Shown: positions 16,281 to 25,676, counted from the stretch's first letter. The stretch is 64,000 bases of DNA from Aquitalea magnusonii (GCF_002217795.2 NZ_AP018823.1:1798001-1862000); one strand, 5' to 3'. Numbers and translations are program-made. The notes: generated by a model not told the origin, from the sequence alone.

Positions 16281-16520
16281 TCAGTGATTGATGCCGGCGT
16301 TGTGCTGGTTTTTCTGCAGCAGCGCAGCCTGCCAGGCGGCATTGTCGCGGGCGATTTCGGCCTGCCGTTCGGCGGGGAGGCGGGCATCGGCTGCCTTGAT
16401 GGCCGCTTGTTCCGCCTGCCAGGCGCTGATGTCGCTGGCGCTGGGGTAGTTGCTGTGGTGGGCGGCCAGTGCGGCAGTGCTGAAGCTTATGGCCAGCAGG
16501 GTGAGGGCGAGGTGTTTCAT
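16281..16520 (-). CDS. Small exported protein, function unknown
   Basis: 79 residues from MKHLALTLL, with AAGGA eight bases upstream; the other ATG nine bases earlier is too close to that site. A clear signal peptide (Lys then LALTLLAISFSTAALA, cleavage near AHH) is followed by a 58-residue mature region rich in Ala, Gln and charged residues, predicted helical. Probably periplasmic. It heads a two-gene unit with the hypothetical gene at 15803-16261. No family recognised. Confidence 0.65.
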   Translation of the reverse strand: MKHLALTLLAISFSTAALAAHHSNYPSASDISAWQAEQAAIKAADARLPAERQAEIARDNAAWQAALLQKNQHNAGINH

Positions 16521-16643
16521 GGTCTGCATCCTTGTCGGTTTATGCTGTGATTGCCAGCAGATGGATACAGTGTATTGATTACCCGACTGGTGAAATAGAC
16601 CAATATCTTCAAGATATTGTTTCTTATTGGTGTTTAATCACGC

Positions 16644-16682
16644 AAAAGAAAACCCGCATTGGCCGGTGGCGGCATGCGGGTT
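16644..16682 (-). terminator. Terminator of the ilvA-gph operon
   Basis: Stem AACCCGCAT (16651-16659 with 16674-16682). On the minus strand it is followed by TTCTTTTGC. It lies just after the gph stop. Confidence 0.75.
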
Positions 16683-16704
16683 GCGGCGCTTGGCTGCTGC
16701 TGGT

Positions 16705-17352
16705 TTACAGATGCTTAAGCAATTCCAGCGGATGGTTGATGCTGATGTCGGCACCCCATTGCTCCGGCTGATCCTGCGCCGAGATATAGCCCCAGTTGGC
16801 CAGTACGGTTTTCATGCCCACCACGCGGCCGGCCTGGATGTCGCGCTCGGCATCGCCCACATACAGGCAGTGCTGCGGTGCGATGCTGATCTGGCTGGCC
16901 GCATGCAGCATGGGAGCAGGGTCCGGCTTGGGTACGCCTACCGTGTCGCCGCTGACGGTGACGGCCGGGCGGCTGCTAAAGGGCAGCGCCGGCACCAGCC
17001 GGTCGGTAAAGCGCATCGGCTTGTTGGTGATGATGCCCCAGGTGAGGCCCTTGGCCGTAATGCCGTCCAGCATGCTGTTGATGCCGTCGAACAGCACGGT
17101 TTCATCGGCAAAGCTGTGTTCGTAATGATCAAGAAAGCGCAGGCGGTATTCTTCGAACCGTGGATGCTCACGATCAATGCCAAAGCCCAGGCTCACCAGC
17201 CCGCGTGCGCCGTGGCTGGCAATCGGGCGGATGGCGGAGTAGGGCTGCGGCGGCAGGCCTTCTTCGGCCAGCAGACGGTTGAGGGCTGCCCCCAGGTCGC
17301 GTGCGGTATCGGCCAGGGTGCCGTCGAGGTCGAACAGTACTGCTTTGATCAT
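16705..17352 (-). CDS. gph: Phosphoglycolate phosphatase (HAD superfamily)
   Basis: 215 residues. The HAD nucleophile motif is FDLDGTLADT (Asp8, Asp10), with motif II ITNKP near residue 112 and the motif III/IV region VGDAERD near residue 170. Gph removes phosphate from 2-phosphoglycolate formed during repair of oxidised DNA ends. It lies 56 bp downstream of ilvA and before a terminator. Other HAD phosphatases share these motifs, so the exact substrate is inferred from overall similarity and length. Confidence 0.85.
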   Translation of the reverse strand: MIKAVLFDLDGTLADTARDLGAALNRLLAEEGLPPQPYSAIRPIASHGARGLVSLGFGIDREHPRFEEYRLRFLDHYEHSFADETVLFDGINSMLDGITAKGLTWGIITNKPMRFTDRLVPALPFSSRPAVTVSGDTVGVPKPDPAPMLHAASQISIAPQHCLYVGDAERDIQAGRVVGMKTVLANWGYISAQDQPEQWGADISINHPLELLKHL

Positions 17353-17408
17353 GTCGGATGCCTGTGCGGGAAGTTCTGCGGCCAGCCGTGTTGGCTGGCC
17401 AGCAGAGT

Positions 17409-18938
17409 TTAGCGGATGGTCTTGCCCAGGAACAGCTTGTAGGCCGGATTGTCCGTTTCTTCCACATAGGGGTAGGCCAGGCCATCCAGAAAGCGCTGGA
17501 ACTCGGCATTATCGCTGGAGGGCACCTGAATGCCTACCAGCACGCGGCCATAATCGGCACCGTGGTTACGGTAGTGGAACAGGCTGATGTTCCAGTTGGT
17601 CTGCATGCCTTCCAGGAAGCGCATCAGCGCGCCCGGACGCTCGGGGAATTCAAAGCGCAGCACGCGCTCGTCCTTCAGTTGCGGGGCATGGCCGCCCACC
17701 AGATGGCGGATGTGCAGCTTGGCTAGCTCGTTGTCGGTCAGATCCAGCCCTTCCAGACCGTTGGCTTTCAGTTCGGCAATGATGCGTTCCGAATCCTGCT
17801 TGCCGCTGATCTGCACCCCGACAAACACATGGGCGGTGCCGGGGTCGGCAAAGCGGTAGTTGAATTCGGTGATGTTGCGGTTGCCGATCACCGAACAGAA
17901 CTGCTTGAAGCTGCCCGGTTTTTCCGGAATGGTGACGGCGATGATGGCTTCGCGGCGTTCGCCCAGCTCGGAGCGTTCCGAGACGTGACGCAGGCGGTCG
18001 AAGTTCATGTTGGCGCCACAGTTGATGGCCACCAGCGTCTGGCCGGTACAGCCTTCGCGCTCGATATAGGCCTTGGCGGCGGCCACGGCCAGTGCGCCGG
18101 CCGGCTCCACGATGGAGCGGGTGTCTTCGAAAATGTCCTTGATGGCGGCGCACATGGCGTCCGAATCCACCAGCATGATTTCGTCCAGCAGCTCGCGGCA
18201 GATGCGGAAGGTTTCCTCTCCCACCAGCTTCACAGCCACGCCATCGGCAAACAGGCCCACATCTTTCAGTTCTACGCGTTCGCCTTTTTCGATGGACTGC
18301 TTCATCGCGTCCGAATCCACCGGCTGCACGCCGATGATCTTGATTTCCGGTTTCAGGCGCTTGATGAAGCTGGCCACGCCTGCAGCCAGACCGCCGCCGC
18401 CAATGGCGACAAACACGGCATCGATATGGCCGGGGTGCTGACGCAGGATTTCCATGCCGATGGTGCCCTGGCCGGCAATCACGTCCGGGTCGTCAAACGG
18501 CGGGATATAGGTTTTGCCGGTTTCGGCCACCAGGGTCATGGCGTGCTGGTAAGCATCGCTGAACGATTCGCCGTGCAGCACTACCTTGCCGCCACGGCTG
18601 GTGACACCGTCAATCTTCACCTGCGGGGTAGTCACCGGCATCACGATGATGGCTTCACAGCCAATCTTCTTGGCCGACAGAGCCACGCCCTGCGCGTGGT
18701 TGCCGGCGCTGGCGGTAATCACGCCATTGGCCAGTTGCGCCGGGGTCAGCTTGGCCATCTTGTTGTAGGCGCCACGCAGCTTGAACGAGAACACCGGTTG
18801 CAGGTCTTCGCGCTTCAGCAAAATGGTGTTGCCAGTGCGGCGGCTGAGGTTGTTGGCGGTTTCCAGCGGGGTTTCCACTGCGACGTCATAGACGCGGGAG
18901 GTGAGGATGCGCTCCAGATAGTCTTGCTTGTCTTGCAT
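17409..18938 (-). CDS. ilvA: Threonine ammonia-lyase, biosynthetic
   Basis: 509 residues. PLP-lysine 53 is in FSFKLRGAYNK, the Gly-rich phosphate cup is AIGGGGLAAG, and two ACT-like regulatory subdomains (about residues 330-505) include EKPGSF and ERPGAL. It converts threonine to 2-oxobutanoate, the first step of isoleucine synthesis, and the long C-terminus is the isoleucine-inhibited form. It is transcribed with gph. The catabolic short form (TdcB) is excluded by length. Confidence 0.96.
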   Translation of the reverse strand: MQDKQDYLERILTSRVYDVAVETPLETANNLSRRTGNTILLKREDLQPVFSFKLRGAYNKMAKLTPAQLANGVITASAGNHAQGVALSAKKIGCEAIIVMPVTTPQVKIDGVTSRGGKVVLHGESFSDAYQHAMTLVAETGKTYIPPFDDPDVIAGQGTIGMEILRQHPGHIDAVFVAIGGGGLAAGVASFIKRLKPEIKIIGVQPVDSDAMKQSIEKGERVELKDVGLFADGVAVKLVGEETFRICRELLDEIMLVDSDAMCAAIKDIFEDTRSIVEPAGALAVAAAKAYIEREGCTGQTLVAINCGANMNFDRLRHVSERSELGERREAIIAVTIPEKPGSFKQFCSVIGNRNITEFNYRFADPGTAHVFVGVQISGKQDSERIIAELKANGLEGLDLTDNELAKLHIRHLVGGHAPQLKDERVLRFEFPERPGALMRFLEGMQTNWNISLFHYRNHGADYGRVLVGIQVPSSDNAEFQRFLDGLAYPYVEETDNPAYKLFLGKTIR

Positions 18939-19114
18939 GGTGATGCCGATGTCCTTGTCGTGCTTTCTTATTGAACTGTCAGAGTAGCAGGAACTCCAAG
19001 CCGCCGGGAAGCCGTGTTGCCATTTTCATGCTGCATTGCCGCAATCGCGCTGTCACCAGCCGCAGATTACGCCAAAAACCGGCCATTTACGGTCAACGCA
19101 GCAGCGTGGACGTG

Positions 19115-19120
19115 TATAAT
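19115..19120 (+). promoter_or_regulatory. -10 element of the carboxypeptidase gene
   Basis: Perfect TATAAT 42 bp before the ATG at 19162. No good -35 hexamer is visible. Confidence 0.4.
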
Positions 19121-19161
19121 CAGCGGCTATTGTGTGTACCCCTCACCCGTTGTTGATCCTA

Positions 19162-20307
19162 ATGAAAACCACCATCACCCGAATTCTGCTGGCCGCCAGC
19201 CTGGCCATGCCTGTTGCTGCCTCCGCTGCTGCTTTTGTTCCGCCGGTACCGGAAATCGCCGGCAAGGCGTTTTATCTTGTCGATTTCAATAGTGGCCAGG
19301 TGCTGGCTGCCCAGGACCCTGACGCCCGCGTAGAGCCGGCCTCGCTGACCAAGCTGATGACCGCCTATCTCACCTTCAAGGCCATCAAGGAAAAGCGCCT
19401 GTCGCTGGACCAGATGCTGACCGTGTCCAGTCGTGGCTGGAAAACCGACGGTTCGCGCATGTTCCTTGACCCGAAAGTGCCGGTGAAGGTGGATGACCTG
19501 ATCAAGGGCATGATCGTGCAGTCCGGCAACGATGCCTGCGTCACCCTGGCCGAAGCCATTGCCGGCAGTGAAGACGTGTTTGCGCAGGTGATGACTCAAC
19601 AGGCGCAGAAACTGGGCATGAAGAACACCCAGTTCCGCAATGCCACCGGCCTACCGCATGCCGACCACTACACCACGGTGCATGATCTGGCCATCCTGTC
19701 CGCAGCCTTGATCCGAGACTTCCCGGAGTTCTACCCCACTTACTCCATCAAGTCCTTCACCTATAACAAGATTACCCAGCCCAACCGCAACCTGCTGTTG
19801 TACCGGGATCCCAACGTCGATGGCATGAAAACCGGTTACACCGATACCGCCGGCTACAATATGATCACCTCCAGCCATCGTGATGGCCGCCGGGTGATTT
19901 CGGTGGTGGTGGGCACGGCCAGTCCGGAAGCGCGTGCAGTGGAAAGTGCCAAACTGCTGAATTACGGCTTGCAGTTTTTCGATACGCCCAAACTTTACTC
20001 CGCAGCCAAGCCGGTTTCCGAAGTGCCGGTCTACAAAGGTGCCGCCAAAGCAGTACCGGTGGGCTTTAGCCAGGATGTCTATGCCACCGTGGCCAAGGGC
20101 CAGGCCGCGCAGCTGAAGGCCGACCTGTCCACCATGCAGCCGCTGATCGCCCCGATCAAGGCCGGTCAGACGGTAGGCAAGCTGGTGGTGAGCCTGGATG
20201 GCAAGCCGCTGCTGGAGCGTCCGGTGGTGGCCTTGCAAGCCGTGGAAGAGGGTGGTTTCTTCAGCCGCCTGTGGGACAGCATCAAGCTGATGCTGGGCTG
20301 GAAGTAA
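19162..20307 (+). CDS. dacC: D-alanyl-D-alanine carboxypeptidase (PBP5/6 family)
   Basis: 381 residues from MKTTITRILLAA, the first ATG with a signal peptide directly behind it (cleavage near ASA, residue 21). Peptidase S11 motifs are complete: Ser61-x2-Lys64 (SLTK), SGN in VQSGNDA, and KTG in MKTGYTD. A C-terminal PBP5-type beta domain follows and the protein ends in an amphipathic segment (FFSRLWDSIKLMLGW) that anchors it to the periplasmic face of the inner membrane. It trims the terminal D-Ala of peptidoglycan stems. Whether it is the dacA or dacC paralogue cannot be decided. Confidence 0.93.
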   Translation: MKTTITRILLAASLAMPVAASAAAFVPPVPEIAGKAFYLVDFNSGQVLAAQDPDARVEPASLTKLMTAYLTFKAIKEKRLSLDQMLTVSSRGWKTDGSRMFLDPKVPVKVDDLIKGMIVQSGNDACVTLAEAIAGSEDVFAQVMTQQAQKLGMKNTQFRNATGLPHADHYTTVHDLAILSAALIRDFPEFYPTYSIKSFTYNKITQPNRNLLLYRDPNVDGMKTGYTDTAGYNMITSSHRDGRRVISVVVGTASPEARAVESAKLLNYGLQFFDTPKLYSAAKPVSEVPVYKGAAKAVPVGFSQDVYATVAKGQAAQLKADLSTMQPLIAPIKAGQTVGKLVVSLDGKPLLERPVVALQAVEEGGFFSRLWDSIKLMLGWK

Positions 20308-20349
20308 ACCGGCTTTTGATTGACGCCCCGCCAGATGGGGGACGGCAAT

Positions 20350-20377
20350 GGCCTGCATCGGGTGATGCGGGCCTTTT
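20350..20377 (+). terminator. Weak intrinsic terminator
   Basis: 10-bp stem with one G-T wobble (20350-20359 with 20364-20373), GGGT loop, four T. It separates the carboxypeptidase gene from the YbeD-lipB-lipA unit. Confidence 0.55.
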
Positions 20378-20400
20378 GCCTTTGCAGAATCGAGTTGAAC

Positions 20401-20679
20401 ATGGCTGAAAACAGCACTGAAAAACAGGAAATCATTGAGTTTCCCTGTCGCTTCCCCCTGAAGGTGATGGGCGAGCGTCATGACGAATTTGTCCTCACCA
20501 TGACCGAAGTGGTGCGTGTACATGCGCCGGACCTGGCCGAGCATGATGTCACCCTGCGCGAAAGCTCGGGTGGACGTTTCTACGCGCTCACCATTACCGT
20601 GAATGCCACCTCGCGCCAGCAGCTGGATAATATCTATCTGTCGCTCACTGGCCACCCCATGGTCAAGATGGTGCTTTAA
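20401..20679 (+). CDS. ybeD: YbeD/DUF493 family protein
   Basis: 92 residues from [24 protein letters not shown]. The small alpha/beta regulatory-like fold keeps the EFPCxFPLKVMG and [14 protein letters not shown] ends of the YbeD family. It lies between the dacA-type gene and lipB exactly as in many proteobacteria (dacA-ybeD-lipB-lipA), which supports the call. Its biochemical role remains unsettled; the fold resembles ACT-like regulatory domains. Confidence 0.88.
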   Translation: MAENSTEKQEIIEFPCRFPLKVMGERHDEFVLTMTEVVRVHAPDLAEHDVTLRESSGGRFYALTITVNATSRQQLDNIYLSLTGHPMVKMVL

Positions 20680-20699
20680 ACCAACGTGGAGCCAAGCGC

Positions 20700-21323
20700 G
20701 TGCAGCGTCTGATCAAGCATTTGGGCCTGGTGGACTACGAACCCACCTGGCGGGCCATGCAGGCCTTTACCGATACCCGCACGGCCGAAACGCCGGATGA
20801 GCTGTGGGTGGTGGAGCACCATCCGGTATACACCCAGGGTCTGGCCGGCAAGCCGGAACACCTGCTGCGCCTGACCGACATCCCGGTGGTGAAAACCGAC
20901 CGCGGCGGTCAGGTCACCTATCATGGCCCCGGCCAGTTGGTGGTGTATCTGCTGATTGATTTCAAGCGCATGCATATCGGTGTGCGCGAACTGGTGCGCC
21001 GCATCGAGCAGTCGGTGATCGACATGCTGGCCGGGCAGGGCATTACCGCCAATGGCGATGTCAACGCGCCGGGCGTGTATGTGGACGGTGCCAAGATTGC
21101 CTCGCTGGGCCTGCGCATCAAGAACGGAGCGGTGTATCACGGCCTGTCACTGAATGTGGACATGGACCTCACGCCGTTTGGCTGGATCAATCCCTGTGGC
21201 TATGAAGGCCTGCGGGTGACGCAAATGAAGGATTTGGGGGTGGATAAAACCCTGGCGCAAGTGGCCGAGCTGCTGCTGCCCCAGTTGGAAAAACACCTGA
21301 CCGTGGTGAAGGAGACAGCATGA
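20700..21323 (+). CDS. lipB: Octanoyltransferase LipB
   Basis: 207 residues, starting with GTG at 20700. It moves octanoyl from acyl carrier protein to lipoyl domains. Conserved blocks: [26 protein letters not shown], the lysine in [14 protein letters not shown], and the Cys in the INPCGYEG block near the C-terminus. Lipoate synthesis then continues with LipA, whose ATG overlaps this stop by 4 bp. Confidence 0.95.
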   Translation: MQRLIKHLGLVDYEPTWRAMQAFTDTRTAETPDELWVVEHHPVYTQGLAGKPEHLLRLTDIPVVKTDRGGQVTYHGPGQLVVYLLIDFKRMHIGVRELVRRIEQSVIDMLAGQGITANGDVNAPGVYVDGAKIASLGLRIKNGAVYHGLSLNVDMDLTPFGWINPCGYEGLRVTQMKDLGVDKTLAQVAELLLPQLEKHLTVVKETA

Positions 21324-22267
21324 AGTTGGACAACGAGGCAGGGGTCAAGCATAAAGGCGCCGCCAAAACCGCACGCATTCCCATCAAGATCGTGCCGCTG
21401 GATGAAAAGCTGAAAAAGCCGGAATGGATTCGCGCCAAGCTGCCCACCGGCCAGCGTTTTCATGAGATCAAGCAGATTCTGCGCGACCAGAAACTGCATA
21501 CCGTGTGCGAAGAAGCCACCTGCCCGAATATCGGCGAGTGCTTCAGCAAGGGTACGGCCACTTTCATGATCATGGGTGATATCTGCACCCGTCGCTGCCC
21601 CTTCTGTGACGTGGGTCATGGCCGTCCCAATCCGCTGGACGAAAACGAGCCCAAGCACCTGGCCGAGAGCGTGGCCGCCATGCGCCTGAAGTACGTGGTG
21701 GTGACTTCGGTAGACCGTGACGATCTGCGTGACGGCGGTGCCCAGCACTTTGCCGACTGCATCAGCGCGGTGCGTGCCGCCTCGCCCGGCACCCAGATCG
21801 AAACCCTGGTGCCGGACTTCCGTGGCCGGCTGGACATCGCGGTGGACATTCTCACCACCACCCCGCCGGATGTGATGAATCACAATCTGGAAACCGTGCC
21901 GCGTCTGTACAAGCAGGCCCGCCCCGGTGCCGACTATGCGCATTCCTTGCAATTGCTCAAGGACTACAAGGCCAAGAACCCGGCAGTGCGCACCAAGTCC
22001 GGCCTGATGGTGGGTCTGGGCGAAACCGACGAGGAAATCCTCGAAGTGATGCGCGATCTGCGCGCCCACAATGTGGATATGCTGACCATCGGCCAGTACC
22101 TGCAACCGTCCGACGGACACTTGCCGGTATTGCGCTATGTCCACCCCGACACCTTCAAGATGTTTGAAGAAAAAGCCTATGAAATGGGCTTTGCCCACGC
22201 GGCAGTCGGTGCCATGGTGCGCTCCAGCTACCATGCCGATGTACAGGCCCACGAGGCTGGCGTGTAA
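21320..22267 (+). CDS. lipA: Lipoyl synthase LipA
   Basis: 315 residues. A radical SAM enzyme with both clusters: the auxiliary [12 protein letters not shown] and the SAM-binding CTRRCPFC. It inserts two sulfur atoms into the protein-bound octanoyl chain. The length and the C-terminal [13 protein letters not shown] are typical. It is coupled to lipB by an ATGA overlap and followed by a terminator. Confidence 0.97.
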   Translation: MKLDNEAGVKHKGAAKTARIPIKIVPLDEKLKKPEWIRAKLPTGQRFHEIKQILRDQKLHTVCEEATCPNIGECFSKGTATFMIMGDICTRRCPFCDVGHGRPNPLDENEPKHLAESVAAMRLKYVVVTSVDRDDLRDGGAQHFADCISAVRAASPGTQIETLVPDFRGRLDIAVDILTTTPPDVMNHNLETVPRLYKQARPGADYAHSLQLLKDYKAKNPAVRTKSGLMVGLGETDEEILEVMRDLRAHNVDMLTIGQYLQPSDGHLPVLRYVHPDTFKMFEEKAYEMGFAHAAVGAMVRSSYHADVQAHEAGV

Positions 22268-22297
22268 GCAATCAACCGCGCCGCATGCGCTCAGCCG

Positions 22298-22346
22298 GGC
22301 TGCCTGTGCTGCCGACCTTCTGTCGGTGGTGCCGGCAGCCTTTTTT
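22298..22346 (+). terminator. Terminator after lipA
   Basis: Outer stem GGCTGCC/GGCAGCC (22298-22304 with 22334-22340) containing an inner CCGAC/GTCGG hairpin, followed by six T. Confidence 0.8.
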
Positions 22347-22369
22347 CATGGCTGCCCGGCATGGGTGCT

Positions 22370-22873
22370 TCAGCTCGGCAGGCAGGGTAGCGGCATCACT
22401 CGGGCCGGGTGGTGGCAGCTATCGAGAAAACGCAGCAAATCGCCGGTGTTGATGGCCAGCGTGCTGGTATTGACCAGCGGGTGGCAGAGGATGGTGTCAT
22501 GCTGCGCGACGGTCTGATCAATAATCACGTCCACCAGCCCGGCGCGGTCGTTGATGACGGCCAGCAGGCTGACGGCGCCCGGTGTCAGGCCCAGGGCGGC
22601 CAGCAGTCGCTCGGCCGAGGCAAAGCCGAGGTTCTTGATGGCCAGCAATTCGCCCAGGGCTTTGAGGTCCAGCCTGGCGCTGGCGGGCAGGCACAGCAGC
22701 AGGTAGCGCCCGGTTTTGCCAGCCTTGAGAAACAGGTTCTTGCTGGGCAGGCCAACAGGCAGCGGTGCCAGCATGCTGGCTTCGGCGCAGGTAAACACGG
22801 CAGGGTGATCAAAGCGCTGATAGTGGATGTCTTGTGCATCCAGTTGCTGCAGCAAATCCTGCGGGCTTGTCAT
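22370..22873 (-). CDS. YbaK/ProX-type prolyl-tRNA editing protein
   Basis: 167 residues, single editing domain. The conserved lysine lies in GLPSKNLFLKAGK, and the GxxPGAVSLLAVINDR block matches free-standing ProX/ProXp-ala rather than YbaK proper. These proteins hydrolyse mischarged Ala-tRNA(Pro). Monocistronic, divergent from a binding-protein gene. Subfamily assignment is by motif; substrate not proven. Confidence 0.85.
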   Translation of the reverse strand: MTSPQDLLQQLDAQDIHYQRFDHPAVFTCAEASMLAPLPVGLPSKNLFLKAGKTGRYLLLCLPASARLDLKALGELLAIKNLGFASAERLLAALGLTPGAVSLLAVINDRAGLVDVIIDQTVAQHDTILCHPLVNTSTLAINTGDLLRFLDSCHHPARVMPLPCLPS

Positions 22874-22949
22874 GGTTTTCGGCTCGAAATCACAGTTGTG
22901 TTAATGGTATCTTGCCAGCCTGTCCGCTAGAAGAGGTGTGAGCCGCAGG

Positions 22950-23702
22950 ATGAAACGTGCAGTCGCAATAATCATGCAGCACATCCGCTGTGCCTGGCCC
23001 TGCCTGCTGTTCGTGTCGCCGGCCCAGGGCACTGTGGTGGCTTGCGGCGGGGATAACCAGTGGCCGCCATCTTCATACCGCATGGCGGCGGCTGCCGATG
23101 TGCAGGGCTATTCGCCGGATGTATTGCATGCGGTGCTGGGTGGCAAGTCTGCGGTGCAAGTGCGGCTGATGCCATTTGCCCGTTGCCTGGCACTGGCCGA
23201 GCAAGGACGTCAGGTGCAGATTGTAATGGCGGCCAGCCGTTCGCCCGAGCGCGAACGTCATTTCCTGTTTACCCGGTCTTATTTGCAGCTGCATCCAGTC
23301 AGCCTCACCCTGCAGTTTGCGCAGGTGGGGGCAAAGCCTTTGCCTTGGTGCGGACTGAATGGCTTTAATTATCAGGCTTTCGGCGTGTCAGCCGATGCGC
23401 TTGATCGTGGCTCGTCCACTTATCCGGATATGTTGCGCAAGCTAAGGGCAGGCCGCTGCCGGGGCTTTGTCGAGTTTCGGGAGGTATGGCAGGGCTTGTT
23501 GAAACAGGGAGTGTTGCGCCCGGAGGAGCTGCCGCCGCTCAAGATGCAGCCCTTGCCAGGACGCCCGCCGGTCAGTCTGGCATTCATGGTGTCAAAGCAG
23601 TATGCCGATGCGCAGGGGCTGCGTCGGCGGCTGGATCGCGGCTTGCAGGCGCTGCAGATGCGGGGCGGGCAGCGGATGTTGCTGGAGCGGCAGTTGCACT
23701 GA
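22950..23702 (+). CDS. Periplasmic solute-binding protein of the SBP_bac_3 type
   Basis: 250 residues from MKRAVAIIMQHIRCAWPC; a GTG 12 bases earlier and an ATG 24 bases later are also possible. A short N-terminal signal-like segment is followed by a two-lobe pattern (NQWPPSSY, VLMPFARCLALAEQGR, FTRSYLQLH). This is the type of HisJ-like binding proteins found without transporter genes in Neisseriales and gammaproteobacteria. No permease or ATPase is nearby, so it may act as an orphan sensor or be unlinked from its transporter. Ligand unknown. Confidence 0.7.
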   Translation: MKRAVAIIMQHIRCAWPCLLFVSPAQGTVVACGGDNQWPPSSYRMAAAADVQGYSPDVLHAVLGGKSAVQVRLMPFARCLALAEQGRQVQIVMAASRSPERERHFLFTRSYLQLHPVSLTLQFAQVGAKPLPWCGLNGFNYQAFGVSADALDRGSSTYPDMLRKLRAGRCRGFVEFREVWQGLLKQGVLRPEELPPLKMQPLPGRPPVSLAFMVSKQYADAQGLRRRLDRGLQALQMRGGQRMLLERQLH

Positions 23703-23717
23703 ATACGGTGGTGTGAC

Positions 23718-24122
23718 TCAGCTTGGCTTGCCGGATTTGAGTTGCTGGTAATCGGCCAGTACGCCATCAATCAGCGGCAGTATTTGCTGCAGGCCGGCAC
23801 TGTCCGGCAGTTGGTCAAACTGCAAGCTGGCATCCAGTTGTTGCAGGCAGCGCCGGGCGGCGGTGCAGACTTCCACGGCGGCATTGAAGTCTGCCGCACT
23901 CATTACCTTGCCATGGCGGATCTTGCGGTAGTGGATGCCGGCCATGATGGCGTATTTGCCAGCCAGTTCGCCTTCGGCAAAGCGTTCGGCGCGTTGCATG
24001 GCAAACAGCAGGTCCATGATGCGGCGGCAAGCGTCTTCGGTGCGTTGAAACCGTTTTTGCTCGGCCAGTCGTGACGGCTGGGCTGGCTTGGGCTTGTTGG
24101 CTTTGGTGTTTTTGCTGGCCAT
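23718..24122 (-). CDS. Hypothetical protein
   Basis: 134 residues from MASKNTKANKPKPAQPSR, with AGGAG eight bases before the ATG. A basic, disordered N-terminus (about 25 residues rich in Lys, Pro, Gln) is followed by a helical region with Arg/Glu patterns (RTEDACRRIMDLLFAMQRAERFAEGELAGKY is split by charged positions). No transmembrane part or known motif. The gene lies downstream of tRNA-Tyr on the same strand but is separated from it by a terminator. Function unknown. Confidence 0.6.
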   Translation of the reverse strand: MASKNTKANKPKPAQPSRLAEQKRFQRTEDACRRIMDLLFAMQRAERFAEGELAGKYAIMAGIHYRKIRHGKVMSAADFNAAVEVCTAARRCLQQLDASLQFDQLPDSAGLQQILPLIDGVLADYQQLKSGKPS

Positions 24123-24162
24123 GGCGCGGTCTCCTGCGGGTGATGCCGCTGCTGACGGCATG

Positions 24163-24194
24163 AAAAAGGCCCGAGCATGATGCCGGGCCTTTTT
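24163..24194. terminator. Bidirectional terminator after tRNA-Tyr
   Basis: 11-bp stem AAAAAGGCCCG/CGGGCCTTTTT (24163-24173 with 24184-24194). On the minus strand it follows the tRNA by 8 bp and ends in five T. Confidence 0.85.
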
Positions 24195-24202
24195 CGCAAT
24201 GC

Positions 24203-24288
24203 TGGTGGAGGGAGAAGGATTCGAACCTTCGAAGGCTGAGCCGCCGGATTTACAGTCCGGACCCGTTGACCGCTGGGGTAACCCCTCC
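24203..24288 (-). tRNA. tRNA-Tyr (GTA)
   Basis: 86 nt including an encoded CCA (complement TGG at 24203-24205). The acceptor stem pairs GGAGGGG with TCCCTCC, the anticodon GTA (complement 24251-24253) sits in a CTGTAAA loop, a long class II variable arm is present, and the T arm reads GGTTCGAATCC. All features fit tRNA-Tyr. Confidence 0.97.
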
Positions 24289-24368
24289 GTTTAGAGATCG
24301 GCATGATAGCGAGGCTGTTTTTTCTCGTCAAGCCCCGGCAAGGGCAAAATCAGGCCGTCTTGCGCCGC

Positions 24369-25037
24369 TTACGCATAAGCATATGGTCCGCCTTGCTGCA
24401 GTGCGGCCTGATAGGCGGGCCGGGCGTGGATGGTTTGCAGAAAAGCACGGATATGCGGGTGCTGCTGCGTGACCAGGCCGCGGGCGCTGGCGGCCTCCAG
24501 CGGAAAACTCATCTGGATATCGGCCGCACTAAAGGAGTTGCCGGCAAACCAGCCATTCTTGGCCAGGTGTGCTTCTATATGGTTGAAATGCATTGCCAGT
24601 TGCGGCTGCAGGTAGTTCTTGCGCACGCCATTGGCAATCAGGCGCGCCAAGGGCCGTAACAGGGCGGGCATGGGCGGCTGGTCCAGTCGCGAGAACACCA
24701 GGCTCATCAATAGTGGTGGCATGGCCGAGCCCTCGGCGTAGTGCAGCCAATAGCGGTAGTCCAGCAGGGCCTGGCTGTCGGCAGCCGGTTTCAGCCATTG
24801 AGCACCCGGCTTGTCGACAAGGTATTCGATGATGGCGCCGGACTCCGCCACCACGACATCGCCATCGCTAATCACCGGTGCTTTGCCCAGTGGGTGGATG
24901 GTTTTGAGGGCGGCGGGAGCCAGCATGGTTTTGTCATCGCGCTGATAGCGGGTAATCGTATAAGGAAGCTGCAGCTCTTCCAGTAACCAGATGATGCGTT
25001 GCGAGCGTGAGTTGTTCAGATGGTGCAGGGTAATCAT
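24369..25037 (-). CDS. Glutathione S-transferase family protein
   Basis: 222 residues from MITLHHLNNSRSQRIIWLLEE; an earlier in-frame ATG adds an unlikely tail. The thioredoxin-like N-terminal domain has a Ser/Arg start (NNSRSQR), the cis-Pro region GKAPVISDGD and the glutathione-gamma-glutamyl site AESGAIIEYL. An all-helical C-terminal domain follows, with the N-capping box NSFSAADIQMSFP. Probably a cytosolic detoxification or disulfide-related enzyme. The physiological substrate is unknown. Confidence 0.9.
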   Translation of the reverse strand: MITLHHLNNSRSQRIIWLLEELQLPYTITRYQRDDKTMLAPAALKTIHPLGKAPVISDGDVVVAESGAIIEYLVDKPGAQWLKPAADSQALLDYRYWLHYAEGSAMPPLLMSLVFSRLDQPPMPALLRPLARLIANGVRKNYLQPQLAMHFNHIEAHLAKNGWFAGNSFSAADIQMSFPLEAASARGLVTQQHPHIRAFLQTIHARPAYQAALQQGGPYAYA

Positions 25038-25417
25038 GGCTGCCTTGCAAGGAGGGGTGATGTGAGGATGATAGAGAGCCGCGGCCCAAAGCAGAAGCAT
25101 TTTCATGCGTTCTGCCATGCGCGTGCCGCTGAAAGCAGGCGCAAGTCGTGTTACTTGCTGACAGCCAGTGATATTGGCCCGAGTGGGAAATGCTTTTGCT
25201 ATTGAGAGAATTTATTTTGCAGATTTGGCAGATAATGTTTGACCAATGGGCGGCAGGTGCGTATAAAGGTCGGGCAGGATTTCAAGAGTTGTGCCTATTT
25301 CGTTACAGTGTGTGTCCCTCCCCAAAGAGTGCCTAATTGTTCAAATGTCTATCCCTTGAATGTCTTGTTTGTGAGCATTTGCTCTGTTTTTAATTTGTTT
25401 TATGTCAGGGATATATC
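25038..25417 (+). promoter_or_regulatory. Upstream region and probable long 5' leader of the cold-shock gene
   Basis: 380 bp without a gene. From about 25190 the sequence becomes T-rich up to the cold-shock ATG, with AGGGA seven bases before it. Cold-shock mRNAs are known for long structured leaders; that this region acts so is inferred. A GATAAT at 25231-25236 is a possible -10 element but lacks a matching -35. Confidence 0.4.
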
Positions 25418-25621
25418 ATGGAAACCGGCACCGTAAAATTCTTCAATGACGCCAAAGGCTTTGGCTTTATCACTCCGGATGCAGGCGGCGACGACCTGTT
25501 CGTACACTTCTCCGAAATCAAGGTAGACGGCTTCAAGTCGCTGCAAGACGGCCAGAAGGTAAGCTACGTTAAGGCTGCCGGCCAAAAAGGCCCGGCTGCT
25601 ACCAACGTTCAGCCGCTGTAA
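25418..25621 (+). CDS. Cold-shock protein, CspA family
   Basis: 67 residues, a single cold-shock domain with both RNA-binding motifs: KGFGFI (RNP1) and DLFVHF (RNP2). It binds single-stranded RNA or DNA and melts secondary structure. Monocistronic, with a strong terminator. Copy-specific naming (cspA/cspE/cspG) is not possible from sequence alone. Confidence 0.96.
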   Translation: METGTVKFFNDAKGFGFITPDAGGDDLFVHFSEIKVDGFKSLQDGQKVSYVKAAGQKGPAATNVQPL

Positions 25622-25676
25622 GCCTCAGAATACAGACCGCATCTCCGCCGTAAGGCGGGCTGCGGTCCTGAACTAA

